A DNA stretch of 64,000 nt from CAIQJJ01 sp049325275 (GTDB taxonomy: Bacteria > Chloroflexota > Anaerolineae > Anaerolineales > UBA4823), in assembly GCA_049325275.1 (NCBI GenBank), contig JBMOLU010000084.1, positions 124,001 to 188,000 of the forward strand, read 5' to 3'. Each line of letters begins with the position of its first letter. The stretch's first letter is position 1. This document shows positions 25,543 through 35,500 of this stretch, piece after piece. Below the pieces are notes generated by a model, which searched no databases, had not been told where the DNA came from, and worked only from the letters and a program-made list of their open reading frames with translations. The position numbers and the translations under genes were made by a program.

Positions 25543-25722
25543 GAGATTGTCTGAAAAGTTCCGCCGGTAGGTGCGATGCACTTTCACAAGGGTAGAGAAC
25601 GCCTGTTTCTCGTCGGCAAAATGCGTCGCGTCGTACCTTACGTTTCAGAAAGGCAACAAGATGGCGTGGCGCAAGGCTGTACCGGTCTTTTTAAAAACGG
25701 GCAGCAAGAGGCCTGGCCCCCG
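25543..25722. other. Intergenic region with 3'-end repeat GAGATTGTCTGAAAAG
   Basis: Convergent gap between MFS and HD-GYP genes. Its first 24 bases (25543-25566) match, with two differences, the minus-strand sequence after the binding-protein gene at 5754-5731. A related TGTCTGAAAA occurs after the adaptor-protein gene at 52011-52020 (minus strand). All three begin within 30 bases of a stop codon. No gene is seen in the rest. Confidence 0.5.
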
Positions 25723-27570
25723 TTACAGAATCGTTGCGTTTTTGTGAAGGCTTTTTCGGTGGCGAAAAAAGATATCGACCACAACCGGGTCGAAGTGCTG
25801 GCCTGCCTGCTCTTGCAGATAATCGAGCGTTTTATCCTCGCGCCAGGCGGGACGATAGGGCCGGTCGGTGGTCAACGCGTCCCAGACATCTACCAGGGCA
25901 AAAAGGCGGGCGCTCAACGGAATGTTCTCACCCGCCAAGCCCTTGGGATAACCGCCGCCGGCCCACTTTTCGTGATGATAAAGCGGGATTTCAAGCGCCG
26001 GCCGCAAATAAGGGATACGGGAAAGAAGCTGGTAGGCGTAAATGGGATGCTGGCGCATGACCAGCCATTCATCATCTGTCAGTGGGCCATCCTTGAGCAG
26101 TATCCTGTCGGGCACGCCCATTTTGCCGATATCGTGCAACAAGGCGCCGCGGCGCAAGTGCGGTAAAGCATGTTCGGAAAAACCCAGTTCACGCGCCAGG
26201 GTAAGGGTCAGGTCCACCACGCGCTGGCTGTGACCGGCCGTTTCGCGTTCACGCAGTTCCAGCGCGCGCGACCAACCCTCCAGCGTCTCATCATAAGCAG
26301 CCGCCAGTTCTGCCGCCGCCTTGAGGGCCTGGGCTTCGGCGCGTTTCAAGTCAGTGACATCCCAGGCAATGCCGCCCAGCAGGGGTTGCTGGTCTTCCTG
26401 GGGGATCAGAAACTGCATGCTCTCGAAATAGCGCCTGCCATCGGGCAACTCGATGTCCCATGCTTTTTGCACCAGTTCGCCGGCCAGAGCCGCCGGATCG
26501 TTACGCAGCAAGGGCAGCAAACCTTGTGCGACATGGTGCGACTTCTTCCCATCGAAATCTATATTGGGGAACGTTTCGCGGCAATAGCGGTTGGCAAAGA
26601 TCACCCGATCTTGAATATCCTTGATGAATACCTGCACGGGAAGGTATGCCATAAATGTCGAGAATTTCTTCTCACTCTCACGCAACGAGGCTTCGGCCAG
26701 GCGGCGTTGTACGACCAGGGCAACCTGGTTCGAGATAAAATCGAGCACGGCCAGATCGTTTTTGCCGAACGTGACCCCTTCCTGGTAAGTTTGTACTCCC
26801 ATTACCCCCAAAACCTGATCCTGGCTGCCCTTGAGCGGCACCCCCAGCCATTGGCGCGGTAGCGCCTTCTGGGAGGCGCTTTTTTCTTCCGCCAACAGCT
26901 CGGCCAACAGGGTTTCGTTTGCCAACAAAGACTCACCCGTTTGTAGTACGACGCCATCCAGGCCGGCCTGGGGCTGGTGTGGGCTGCTGTCCGGGCCGTT
27001 CGGTGCGGCGCGGTAGGGATATTCAAGCAGGCCGGTTTGTGAATTCAAAATAGCAATATAAAAGTGTTCTGCCGGCATAATCTCGCACAGCGTCGCGTGA
27101 ATGGCCTGGTAAAGTTCGGGCAGGGTAGCCGCCGTATTGGCTGCTTCTGAGATGCGGTATACCGCCGCCTGCACGCGCTCGGCCTGGCGGCGTTGGCGGC
27201 GCATCTCCGCTTCGGCCAGTTCACGCTGGATTGCAGGCACCAGGCGGGTCAGGTTGTCTTTCATGATGTAGTCGCTGGCGCCGGCGCGCATCATGTCGAC
27301 GGCCGTGCTTTCGCCGATTGCACCGGAGACAACGATGAAGGGTGTATCGATCTGCCTGGCCTTGCACAAATCCAGGGCAGCGCAGCCACCAAAGTTTGGC
27401 AAAGAATAGTCCGACAAAATAACGTCCCAGGTACCCGACAGGGCGGCATCCATTTCGGCAGTGCTGATCACTTGCCGGTGAGCCACTTGATACCCCCCGC
27501 GGCGCAGTTCGTGTAATATCAACAGGACATCATCCAGATTGTCCTCAACAATCAGCACGTTGAGTTCCAT
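25723..27570 (-). CDS. Receiver-GAF-PAS-HD-GYP protein (putative cyclic-di-GMP phosphodiesterase)
   Basis: Start ATG 27570 (MELNVLIVED) has GGAGG five bases upstream, giving 615 residues. The receiver domain (1-125) has acceptor Asp54 in ILSDYSLPN. A GAF domain (about 155-305) and a PAS domain (about 320-425, VFIKDIQDRVIFANRYC) follow. The HD-GYP domain (445-615) has LLHDIGKMGVPDRILLK and HHEKWAGGGYPKGL, i.e. the HD dyad and the GYP motif with intact metal ligands. The predicted activity is hydrolysis of cyclic-di-GMP under control of phosphorylation and small-molecule or redox input. The receiver resembles that of the multi-PAS kinase at 38.4-41.9 kb. Confidence 0.92.
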   Translation of the reverse strand: MELNVLIVEDNLDDVLLILHELRRGGYQVAHRQVISTAEMDAALSGTWDVILSDYSLPNFGGCAALDLCKARQIDTPFIVVSGAIGESTAVDMMRAGASDYIMKDNLTRLVPAIQRELAEAEMRRQRRQAERVQAAVYRISEAANTAATLPELYQAIHATLCEIMPAEHFYIAILNSQTGLLEYPYRAAPNGPDSSPHQPQAGLDGVVLQTGESLLANETLLAELLAEEKSASQKALPRQWLGVPLKGSQDQVLGVMGVQTYQEGVTFGKNDLAVLDFISNQVALVVQRRLAEASLRESEKKFSTFMAYLPVQVFIKDIQDRVIFANRYCRETFPNIDFDGKKSHHVAQGLLPLLRNDPAALAGELVQKAWDIELPDGRRYFESMQFLIPQEDQQPLLGGIAWDVTDLKRAEAQALKAAAELAAAYDETLEGWSRALELRERETAGHSQRVVDLTLTLARELGFSEHALPHLRRGALLHDIGKMGVPDRILLKDGPLTDDEWLVMRQHPIYAYQLLSRIPYLRPALEIPLYHHEKWAGGGYPKGLAGENIPLSARLFALVDVWDALTTDRPYRPAWREDKTLDYLQEQAGQHFDPVVVDIFFRHRKSLHKNATIL

Positions 27571-27739
27571 GCAAACCTCCCATTTCCTTTCTCGAAACCG
27601 ATCTCGCAGTGCGTCCGGCGAGATGGAATACAACCGGCAAGTTTTTTACCGCTAAGGAGCCTTTCGTTTTCCACAAAAGGGAATATTCTGCACCGGGCGT
27701 GGAAATACCCAGCCCGTTCTCGGAGCGCATCTTTACAGG

Positions 27740-28183
27740 TTACAGGTTATCGGGTGGAAAAGCGTTGTGTGAAAACCAATAGCGCGCCAGGCGGCCAATG
27801 GCCTCGTTAAACCGTTCGAAATCCACCGGTTTGCGGATGTAACTATTGGCGCCGTAGCGATAGCCTTGGGCGATATCGGTCTGCTCGTTCGAGGTGGTCA
27901 ACACGACCACAGGCACCAGCTTCATGCGTGGATCTTCTTTCACGCGGCGTAACACTTCCAGGCCGTCTACCTTTGGCAGCTTCAAATCCAGCAAGATCAA
28001 GGCCGGTTGCTCCGCCAGATCGCGGCCGGCATACTGGCCTGTACCAAACAGGTAATCCAATGCTTCCGCGCCATCGCGTGCCACAATCACAGGATTCGAA
28101 ATACGGTTTTTGTTGAGCGCCCGCAGCGTCAACAACTCATCGTCCGGATTGTCCTCAACCAACAGGATTGCCTTTTCAACCAT
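27740..28183 (-). CDS. Single-domain response regulator (Rcp1/CheY-like)
   Basis: A 147-residue receiver starting MVEKAILLVEDNPDDE, with acidic pocket E10/D11, acceptor Asp66 in LILLDLKLPKVDG, Thr in VVVLTTS and Lys in IRKPVDF. It is the subtype with a long beta-alpha insert (YLFGTGQYAGRD) that partners phytochrome-like kinases in cyanobacteria and Chloroflexi. The start with GGAGA ten bases upstream is preferred over a longer frame. Likely phosphorylated by one of the multi-PAS kinases nearby (inference). Confidence 0.93.
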   Translation of the reverse strand: MVEKAILLVEDNPDDELLTLRALNKNRISNPVIVARDGAEALDYLFGTGQYAGRDLAEQPALILLDLKLPKVDGLEVLRRVKEDPRMKLVPVVVLTTSNEQTDIAQGYRYGANSYIRKPVDFERFNEAIGRLARYWFSHNAFPPDNL

Positions 28184-28294
28184 GTGCTTGCTTTCTCCGT
28201 ACATCACCTTCCCAAAGTATAGCATATCGCCAGCCAACGGCACTGACGAGAGAAGAGATAGACCCTGGTAAAATCGAAAGGGAGAAAATAGGCC

Positions 28295-28948
28295 ATGAAA
28301 ACGGTGCGCCAACAAATCTTGGAATATCTCGAGACCCATCGCGTGGCATCCGCAGAAGCGATCGCCCGGGCATTCAAAATGAGCAGTGCGAACGCCCGCT
28401 ATCACCTTTCTGTGCTGATTGACGAGGGTGCGGTAGAAGTTTCGGGCGTCTCGCCAGAAGGCAATCCCGGCCGGCCGCGGCAGCGCTACAGCCCCACCCG
28501 CCACACGCATCGCCACAACCTCGATCACCTGGCCGACGCGCTGTTGGCCGAAAAGCAGAATGGGGCTATTCCGGGTGCAGAGGAAACATGGCCGGAACGG
28601 GTTGCCGGCTACATGTGGGCGCCAGAAGAGGGTGGCAGGGAAGAAAACCGCACCCCGTTACAGGCTTCTGCACAAACCAGCCTGACCCAACGGCTGGCGC
28701 AAGTTGTACGTCGTCTCAATCTCATGAACTACGACGCCCGCTGGGAGGCCCATGCCCAGGCCCCGCACGTGATCTTCGGCCACTGCCCCTATGCGGCCAT
28801 CATCGACAAACACCCGCAACTATGCCAGATAGATGCCCTAATACTGCAAAAGGCGCTCGGCCTGCCCGTCAGCCAACAGGTGAAGCTCGGCAAAGATGCG
28901 CACGGTCTGCTTTACTGCGTGTTCGTACTTCAGGCCAACAAACGCTGA
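28295..28948 (+). CDS. Winged-helix regulator with C-terminal cysteine motif (SufR-like)
   Basis: A 217-residue regulator. The N-terminal winged helix (1-65) is ILEYLETHRVASAEAIARAF with recognition helix SSANARYHLSVL and a basic wing GRPRQRYSPT. The C-terminal domain carries Cys164 and Cys177 (CPYAAIIDKHPQLC, CX12C) and Cys208, a layout like the Fe-S-binding SufR group and related DeoR/ArsR-like proteins. It may sense Fe-S status or redox. GGGAG precedes the ATG. It diverges from the response regulator and its last 19 bases overlap the 3' end of the GlnE-like gene. No suf genes are near, so its targets are unknown. Confidence 0.8.
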   Translation: MKTVRQQILEYLETHRVASAEAIARAFKMSSANARYHLSVLIDEGAVEVSGVSPEGNPGRPRQRYSPTRHTHRHNLDHLADALLAEKQNGAIPGAEETWPERVAGYMWAPEEGGREENRTPLQASAQTSLTQRLAQVVRRLNLMNYDARWEAHAQAPHVIFGHCPYAAIIDKHPQLCQIDALILQKALGLPVSQQVKLGKDAHGLLYCVFVLQANKR

Positions 28949-31900
28949 TTGATCTCCTGCACGTCTACCGTGTACCGTCCGAGGTCATCACGGAGCGCAT
29001 CGAAGTCACTGCCATACAGCAGGCGACGCGCCAGGAAAGCGAACTCCTCACTGCCATAGGGCGGGACAGTGACGTCTTTGGCGTTACCGCGCACCACGCG
29101 CAAGGCATCGATCAACCAGCGCAAGAAGGTATGCGCCTTGCGCAAACGAGGATAGTCGTCGTCAGGAAGGATGCCGGCGGCGTTCAGGGCCGCCATGGCC
29201 TCGCGCAGATTGGTGCTGCGCAGTTCGGGCTTGCCGGCGCCGTGAATGATTTGCAACGCCTGGATAAGGTACTCGACATCGACCAGCCCGCCCGGGCTGT
29301 ACTTGGCGTTGAACGTCCCGCCCGTCACCAGGTGACGGATCTGGCGCTCGCGCATGGCGCGCATGGCCGTTACGTCGAAACCATCGCCCCCGGCTTCGTA
29401 TACGAACTCATCTCGTAAGGCCACCACCTGCCGGACAAGCGCTTCATCACCCACCAGGGCACGCATTTTCACCAAGGCTTGCCGTTCATAGGCCCATGCC
29501 GGGCCTTCGGGTGCATAGTAGCGTTGAAAAGCGTCCAGAGCCACCGACAGGCTGCCCGCTTTGCCATAGGGACGCAGTTGCAGGTCTACCTGAAAAATGC
29601 CTTCCTGCCTGGCCAAAATCGAACTCACGAAGGCCGTCACCATCGCATTGAAGAACTCGGCGGTAGAGACCTGGCGCGGGCCGCTGGTCGTACCCTTGCC
29701 GCCGTAGATGAACATCAACTCGATATCCGAAGCAAAGCCGAGTTCACGTCCGCCGCACTTTCCGAGGGCAAAAACCGCTGCCGGGCAGCGCGAACCATCT
29801 TCCAGGCGCGGCTCGCCGTACAGCGCTACCGTTTCGGCATAGCAGCGTTCGAAAGCAGTCTGCACGGTCAGCTCGGCCAGATCGGTCAGTTCGGCAGCGA
29901 AGGCCCAAAAGTCGGCGGTCAATTCGAGGATGTGACGCATGTCGATGCGGAACATTTCGCGATCCTTGAAAGCATTCAGCGCGGTGCGCCAGTCGCCGCC
30001 GGCGGCCAGGGCATCGTTCAGTTCGGCGGCCAACTGCTGGCGATCTTTTTTGAGCGCCAGGGCGTCCATATCGGTAACGACAGGAAGTAAGTTGGCATAC
30101 TGCATGCGCAAAAAATCATCCCAAAGAAAATCGCTGACCCCCAGGACGCGCGCCAGGCCACCCAGCACGTCTGAACGTTCGAGAGACGCCAGCTCGTCGG
30201 GCCAGTTTTGGCGCTGAAAAAGCTGGCCGAGGAAATCGCGAAAGTGCAGCAGGGCAGTTTCGGGGTTGGGTGAATGCGGCATCAGGTGGGTAAAGTGCTT
30301 GATCAAAACTGCAGCCGCACGCAATTGGCGCTGTTTTTCGGGTGCGGTAATTTTGCGCCCCTGATCGTCCGTGACAAATAGAATATCGTTGACCCGGCTG
30401 CCTTCTGACTGCACCACCACCCGGGCAATATAGGTGCGATAGATCGCCAGGGCGTTGGTAAATTCATACAGGAAACCGACCGTATCGGGCGCATTGATGC
30501 GTAAAACCGTGTAACGCTCGGAAACCTCGTTATCGATCTCGATATCGATCGGATAGAGCGGGGTCAGGATTTCCGACACGGCACGATAGGTAGCCGCCAC
30601 GCGCTTGGCAAGTTCACCGCGTGCCTCGCGGCGCTGACCGGCAGCCATCATGCGCAAGAGCGCCTGCAAGTCGAGGGCATAACGATCCCATATCTGCGGA
30701 TCGATCGGCCCCGGGCGCGTCGAGCTGACGGTGAAAACGTCGACGATTTTGCGGCGCACGTTTCCCTTTGACGGCAACGCAGCCGCCGGACGCAGATGCG
30801 CTATCGGACGGCGACGCCGCGTGACGTGCAAACCCGATGTGGCCGGCGCAGCCGTTAAGGGAGGTTCATCGGCCACCGGCTCGTAGGTAAAGGCTTCGCC
30901 GTCCAAAATATTGAAGCCATAGACAAACATCAGGCCGCAGATCAAGGACAACGCGCCCGGGTAGTCGTAACCGACAATGGTTACGCGCGCGCAGCCATTG
31001 TCGAGCGGGACGGCATCCACCAACACCAGGCAAGTGTCGTCGAGCTGTTCGACGAACATCACATGACGCTGGATATCGCTTTCGCTGAAGGTCAGCAGAT
31101 AAGAAGAATCGAGACGGGCAAGGTGGCGGAGGACATCGTTTTTCAGAGTTTCGCTGGGTTGATCGGTCATCACAACGCTCGCGATATGGCGCAGATAGAT
31201 CGTGCGGATGGCAGCACCATATTGTTGGTAGCGGGCCACGAAATGTTCGCCCGCTTGTGGCCCAAGAAAACCCAAACGCCGCGCCAGCAGGGCAATTGCT
31301 TCTGGGTTCGAAGGCAATGTATACGTCTGGCGGTAGTGCATCATCTGTAAGAAATGCTCCACCGTGCGCAAAAAGATGTAGCCATCGGTGAGAATACGCG
31401 CCTCGTCAGGAGAAAGAAGGTGCTTGGCAGCCAGACAGGGCAGCGCATCCAATGTGGCTGGCCGGCGCAATTCCGGGTGCCTGGCGCCATAGGCCATCTG
31501 GTAGAACTGGACGACGAACTCGATATCGCGTATCGACCCTTCGCCCAGCTTCACTTCTCCCCAGTGGCGTCCTTGCCGATGCAAGATTTCCTCGGTACGC
31601 TGCTTCATGGCATGCACGCTGGCACGCAAGGTTTCCACATCGCCCCCAAAGATCAGCGCCTGGGCCTGGCGACAAAATTCTTCTCCGAGCAACATGTCAC
31701 CGGCCACGGGACGCATCTTCAGCAAGGCTTGTTTTTCCCACAGGCGGGCGTTCTTCTCGAGATAGGCCAGGTAACCGGGAAGGGTGGCAATCAGTGGGCC
31801 GTCGTTGCCCCACGGCCGCAGGCGCATGTCCACCCGATACAGAAAGCCTTCTGAGGTGACCGCGGAGAGCGCTTCGATCAGGTAATTGCCCAATGGCGTG

Positions 31901-32595
31901 GTCGCCCGAGCATCCTCGGCTGCGATGAAAATCAGGTCGATATCCGAACTGTAATTCAACTCCCTGGCACCATGCTTACCGAGGGCCAGGACCACAAAAC
32001 CGGGCGTCTGGCTGCCCGCAGGCAGCCCCATATGCGCCGCCGAAACGGCCAGGCAGGCACGCGTCAGGCCATCGGCCAGCGCCGAAAGCTGTTCATAAGT
32101 TGCAGCCAGGTCGAAGAGATCGAGCAGGTCGCTGGCCCCGATGCGCAGCAACTCGCTGCGCTGATAGCGGCGCAGGGCATCCAATTGCTCGGAAAAGGGC
32201 ATGCCGTGGCTGAGCGTGTTCAACGCCTCAGAAGCTACCTGTGCGGCCGCCTTGTGCACGGAAAGCCGCTTGCGCCGGTAGAGCAGGTTAATATATTCCG
32301 GGTTACGCAGCAGGATTTCGGTCAGGAATTGGCTGCCCGCAAACAGGGTGATGATGATTTCGAGCGTGCGCGGATGTTTTGCCAACGCGGGGAAGAGCGC
32401 CGGCGGGCTGAAAGCTTCGGCGAAGCGTTCGAAGTTGGTCAAGGCACGCACGGGGTCTGCGCAATCGGCAAGGGCCGCCAGGAGGTGGGGATGCAACGCA
32501 TCGAAAGCCGGGCGCGCACGGCCGGCAGCGGCAGACAAACGCGCGAAAGCAGGTGAAGACAGATATGCCCCACCCAGCGGAACGCGATCAGTCAT
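28930..32595 (-). CDS. glnE: Glutamine synthetase adenylyltransferase/deadenylylase with internal GlnD-type ACT domains
   Basis: A 1221-residue protein with two GlnE nucleotidyltransferase modules. Module 1 has LGKHGARELNYSSDID (Asp218, Asp220) and VDMRLRPWGNDG; module 2 has LGKCGGRELGFASDIE (Asp957, Glu959) and VDLQLRPYGKAG. Between them (about 535-750) lie two ACT-like regions: ARVTIVGYDYPGALSLI with a later strand KIVDVFTVSS, and YTVLRINAPDTVGFLYEFTNAL with VNDILFVTDDQG. These resemble the C-terminal ACT pair of GlnD. Standard GlnE is about 950 residues and has no ACT. A direct small-molecule (glutamine) sensing role is inferred. Start ATG 32595 overlaps the mannosidase stop by 8 bases (ATGACTGA), so translation is coupled. 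Confidence 0.88.
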   Translation of the reverse strand: MTDRVPLGGAYLSSPAFARLSAAAGRARPAFDALHPHLLAALADCADPVRALTNFERFAEAFSPPALFPALAKHPRTLEIIITLFAGSQFLTEILLRNPEYINLLYRRKRLSVHKAAAQVASEALNTLSHGMPFSEQLDALRRYQRSELLRIGASDLLDLFDLAATYEQLSALADGLTRACLAVSAAHMGLPAGSQTPGFVVLALGKHGARELNYSSDIDLIFIAAEDARATTPLGNYLIEALSAVTSEGFLYRVDMRLRPWGNDGPLIATLPGYLAYLEKNARLWEKQALLKMRPVAGDMLLGEEFCRQAQALIFGGDVETLRASVHAMKQRTEEILHRQGRHWGEVKLGEGSIRDIEFVVQFYQMAYGARHPELRRPATLDALPCLAAKHLLSPDEARILTDGYIFLRTVEHFLQMMHYRQTYTLPSNPEAIALLARRLGFLGPQAGEHFVARYQQYGAAIRTIYLRHIASVVMTDQPSETLKNDVLRHLARLDSSYLLTFSESDIQRHVMFVEQLDDTCLVLVDAVPLDNGCARVTIVGYDYPGALSLICGLMFVYGFNILDGEAFTYEPVADEPPLTAAPATSGLHVTRRRRPIAHLRPAAALPSKGNVRRKIVDVFTVSSTRPGPIDPQIWDRYALDLQALLRMMAAGQRREARGELAKRVAATYRAVSEILTPLYPIDIEIDNEVSERYTVLRINAPDTVGFLYEFTNALAIYRTYIARVVVQSEGSRVNDILFVTDDQGRKITAPEKQRQLRAAAVLIKHFTHLMPHSPNPETALLHFRDFLGQLFQRQNWPDELASLERSDVLGGLARVLGVSDFLWDDFLRMQYANLLPVVTDMDALALKKDRQQLAAELNDALAAGGDWRTALNAFKDREMFRIDMRHILELTADFWAFAAELTDLAELTVQTAFERCYAETVALYGEPRLEDGSRCPAAVFALGKCGGRELGFASDIELMFIYGGKGTTSGPRQVSTAEFFNAMVTAFVSSILARQEGIFQVDLQLRPYGKAGSLSVALDAFQRYYAPEGPAWAYERQALVKMRALVGDEALVRQVVALRDEFVYEAGGDGFDVTAMRAMRERQIRHLVTGGTFNAKYSPGGLVDVEYLIQALQIIHGAGKPELRSTNLREAMAALNAAGILPDDDYPRLRKAHTFLRWLIDALRVVRGNAKDVTVPPYGSEEFAFLARRLLYGSDFDALRDDLGRYTVDVQEINQRLLA

Positions 32596-35500
32596 GCTCG
32601 ACAAGAGTTATCACTTTCACAGTTTTGATCTCGAAGGGATGGAAGTCGAGAACAACACCATGATCGACCAATTCCAACGGCACCGGATTTTCTTCCATGA
32701 GATCGACTGCCTCGGCAGCTACGGCTTCGAAGCCCAGGTATAAGGTGGTTTTCACCGAAGCACCCGTCGCTTCGTACAAACGAACGACGATCGCCTCGCC
32801 GTCTTCCGCCTGCTTGACGGCCTCGATCAACACATTGGGCCGGTCGAGCCTGAGGAAGGAACCCTGGCGCGGCAATTCGCCAGGTTGTGGAGCCAGCGGC
32901 ATCATGCGCAGGGGCACGTTCAACTCGTATGCGGCCTGGATCACACGTCCATCGATGAGATCGCCCGGGTGCGGATAAAGGGCATAGGTAAAGTGGTGTT
33001 CGGCCTGATCTGTATAAGCATGATGGGGTTCACCAGTACGAACCTCACCGTCTTTTACAAGCCGCGGGCCGGGGTAAGGAACGGAGCGCAGCAGGTTCAG
33101 GTCGATCACATTACCAAAAGGCGCCTGTTTCACCTTGTGGCCGTACTTCGCATCGTTGAGCAAGGCAACGCCGAAATCACGCTGCGATACGTCGACCCAC
33201 TTGTGCGCGGCGACTTCGTCGTGCGCCAGATCCCAGGTCGTATTGCGATGGGTCGGGCGGCGGATGTGCCCGAACTGGATATCGAAAGCGGCCTCGTCAG
33301 CATGGACGGCCAGGGGAAAGGCCACACGCAGCATGCACTGTACCTCACGCCAGTGGATGCGGGTAACGAAATCGAGGCGCGGACTGCCGGATACCAGGAT
33401 CACTTCCTGGCTTAACTCCGAAGCGCCCAGGCGGTAGACCTGCTTGAGGATAGCGCGCGGGCCATCGATGCGGGCTTCGCTGGCAATCAACTGCATGTCG
33501 CGCGGGGACTGCTCGGCGTAGTCCAGGGGAAAATCCCAGGCATCGCCCAAATCGGTGTAGACGGCAAACCGGTTGGCTCGCTGCTGTGGTGGAACGATTT
33601 CGCGCTCGAAACGCTTGTCGACCAACGAGGTGATGTTGCCGTTCCGATCGAAACGCACGCGTAAGTATTCGTTCTCCAGACGGTCACTTTCTGCAACCAG
33701 AGCCGGGTTATCGGGTAACAAAGATGCACCCACATCGACGACGGCGTATCCCATCGACGGGATTTTCACCTGCAACCAGCGATCGCCGGCCAACACCCAC
33801 TCGCTGCGCTCCCACGAAAGCGAATTCTGAATCATCAGTGGGATCAACAGGCCGCGCGTGTCGAGGCGGCGCGAGAAGCGGCGATCGTTGTCGCCGAGGC
33901 GGCCCAAAATCTCGTGGTACATATCCTGGTAACGCGCCAGGCTTTCGTCGTACACGCGCTTGATCGACGATCCCGGCAAAATGTCGTGGAACTGGTACAA
34001 CAGGGCTTCGCGCCACAACGTTTGCAGGCGTTCGGCCGGATAGGGGACAACCGTCGCCTGGCTGTTGGCTGCCGTTGGGTTGAAGAGCTTGACCAGAACG
34101 CAGCTCCACTCCAGGTCACGCAGGCCCAGTTCGACTTTACGGTTGTACCACTTACTGCGTCCCTGCGTCGTGAGGGTGCCCTGGTGACGTTCCAGATAAA
34201 GCTCGCCAACCCAGGTGGCAAAGCGCCTGACGCCATCCTGTCCGGCTTGCGTGCGCCACTGTGCGAAGAAATCTGTAACCGGCTGCTGCCGTACAGGGCT
34301 AAGGCCGGCAAGATTGCCAATGCGCGCCAGGCGTTCGAGATGTTCCTCGCCCGGCCCGCCACCACCATCGCCAATGCCATAGACCATCAGGGCATGCCCG
34401 GAAACGCCGCTGTCGCGGTAGTTCTCTTCGATTTTACGCACCGAACGTGGCAAAGCGGGACTGTTGTAGGTATCTTCCGGGAACAAATGAGCCAACACCG
34501 TCGAACCATCGATGCCCTGCCAGTAAAAAGAATGGTGCGGAAAATGGTTGATCAGGCTCCAAGAAAGCTTCTGCGTGGCGAAAAACTCGATGCCAGATTT
34601 CTTCAAGATCTGCGGCAGGTTGCCGTTGTAACCAAAAACGTCTGGCAGCCAGGCATAGCGCACATCGCGATCGAACTCCTGCCGGAAGAAACGCCGCCCC
34701 AGTAGAATCTGGCGGACAAGCGCCTCGCCGCCCGGCAGATTGGTGTCAGATTCCACCCACAGGGCGCCCTGCGGCTCGATGCGGCCGGCAGCCACTTGCG
34801 TCTTGATGCGGGCATAAAGGGCCGGGTAATATTCTTTGATCCATTGGAAATACTGCGGCTGGCTGGCGCCGAAGATATAACCGGGATATTTTTCGATGTT
34901 TGCCAGTGCAGTCGCAAAGGTACGGGCACCCTTGCGGATCGTCTCGCGGATGGGCCACAGCCAGGCCAGGTCCATGTGGGCGTGGCCGACGGCGCTGATT
35001 TGCAGGGCGGGTTCTCCACCGTGCCGGGCAAGCAGTGGGGCCAGGCGCGCACGCGCCGGCTCGGCTTGTGCCGTCACGCCCTGGGAAAGCAGGTGAGAAG
35101 TATCGGTCAGGGCAAACAGGATTTGCCGGTACAATGGGGAATTCTCAGGCAGGACCTTGAGAAAATCGAGCAAGACTTCGAAGTCATAATACAGGGCGCG
35201 CACGGTTTCGTTACAGGTGGCAATGGCCGCCTGCTTGATGGTACCGTTCTCTTTCAGCTCGCCAAAGAGATCGTTACAGCCGGCTTCTGCCCATATCTCC
35301 AACAGCTCGTTTCCGGCAGCCGGGGACAGAAGGGGCAGCACGCGTTTGCCGGGCGTGCCCAGGCGAGAGTCATAGCTGGAGGATACATTGGTCAGCCCAA
35401 GTTGCGGCACGCCGTCGGGAGAGAAAACACACATCTCGCCATTCACATCCAGCAGTGCAACCGTGGCTTTGCCGCGCGCTGCCAGGGGTACGCGACCGGT

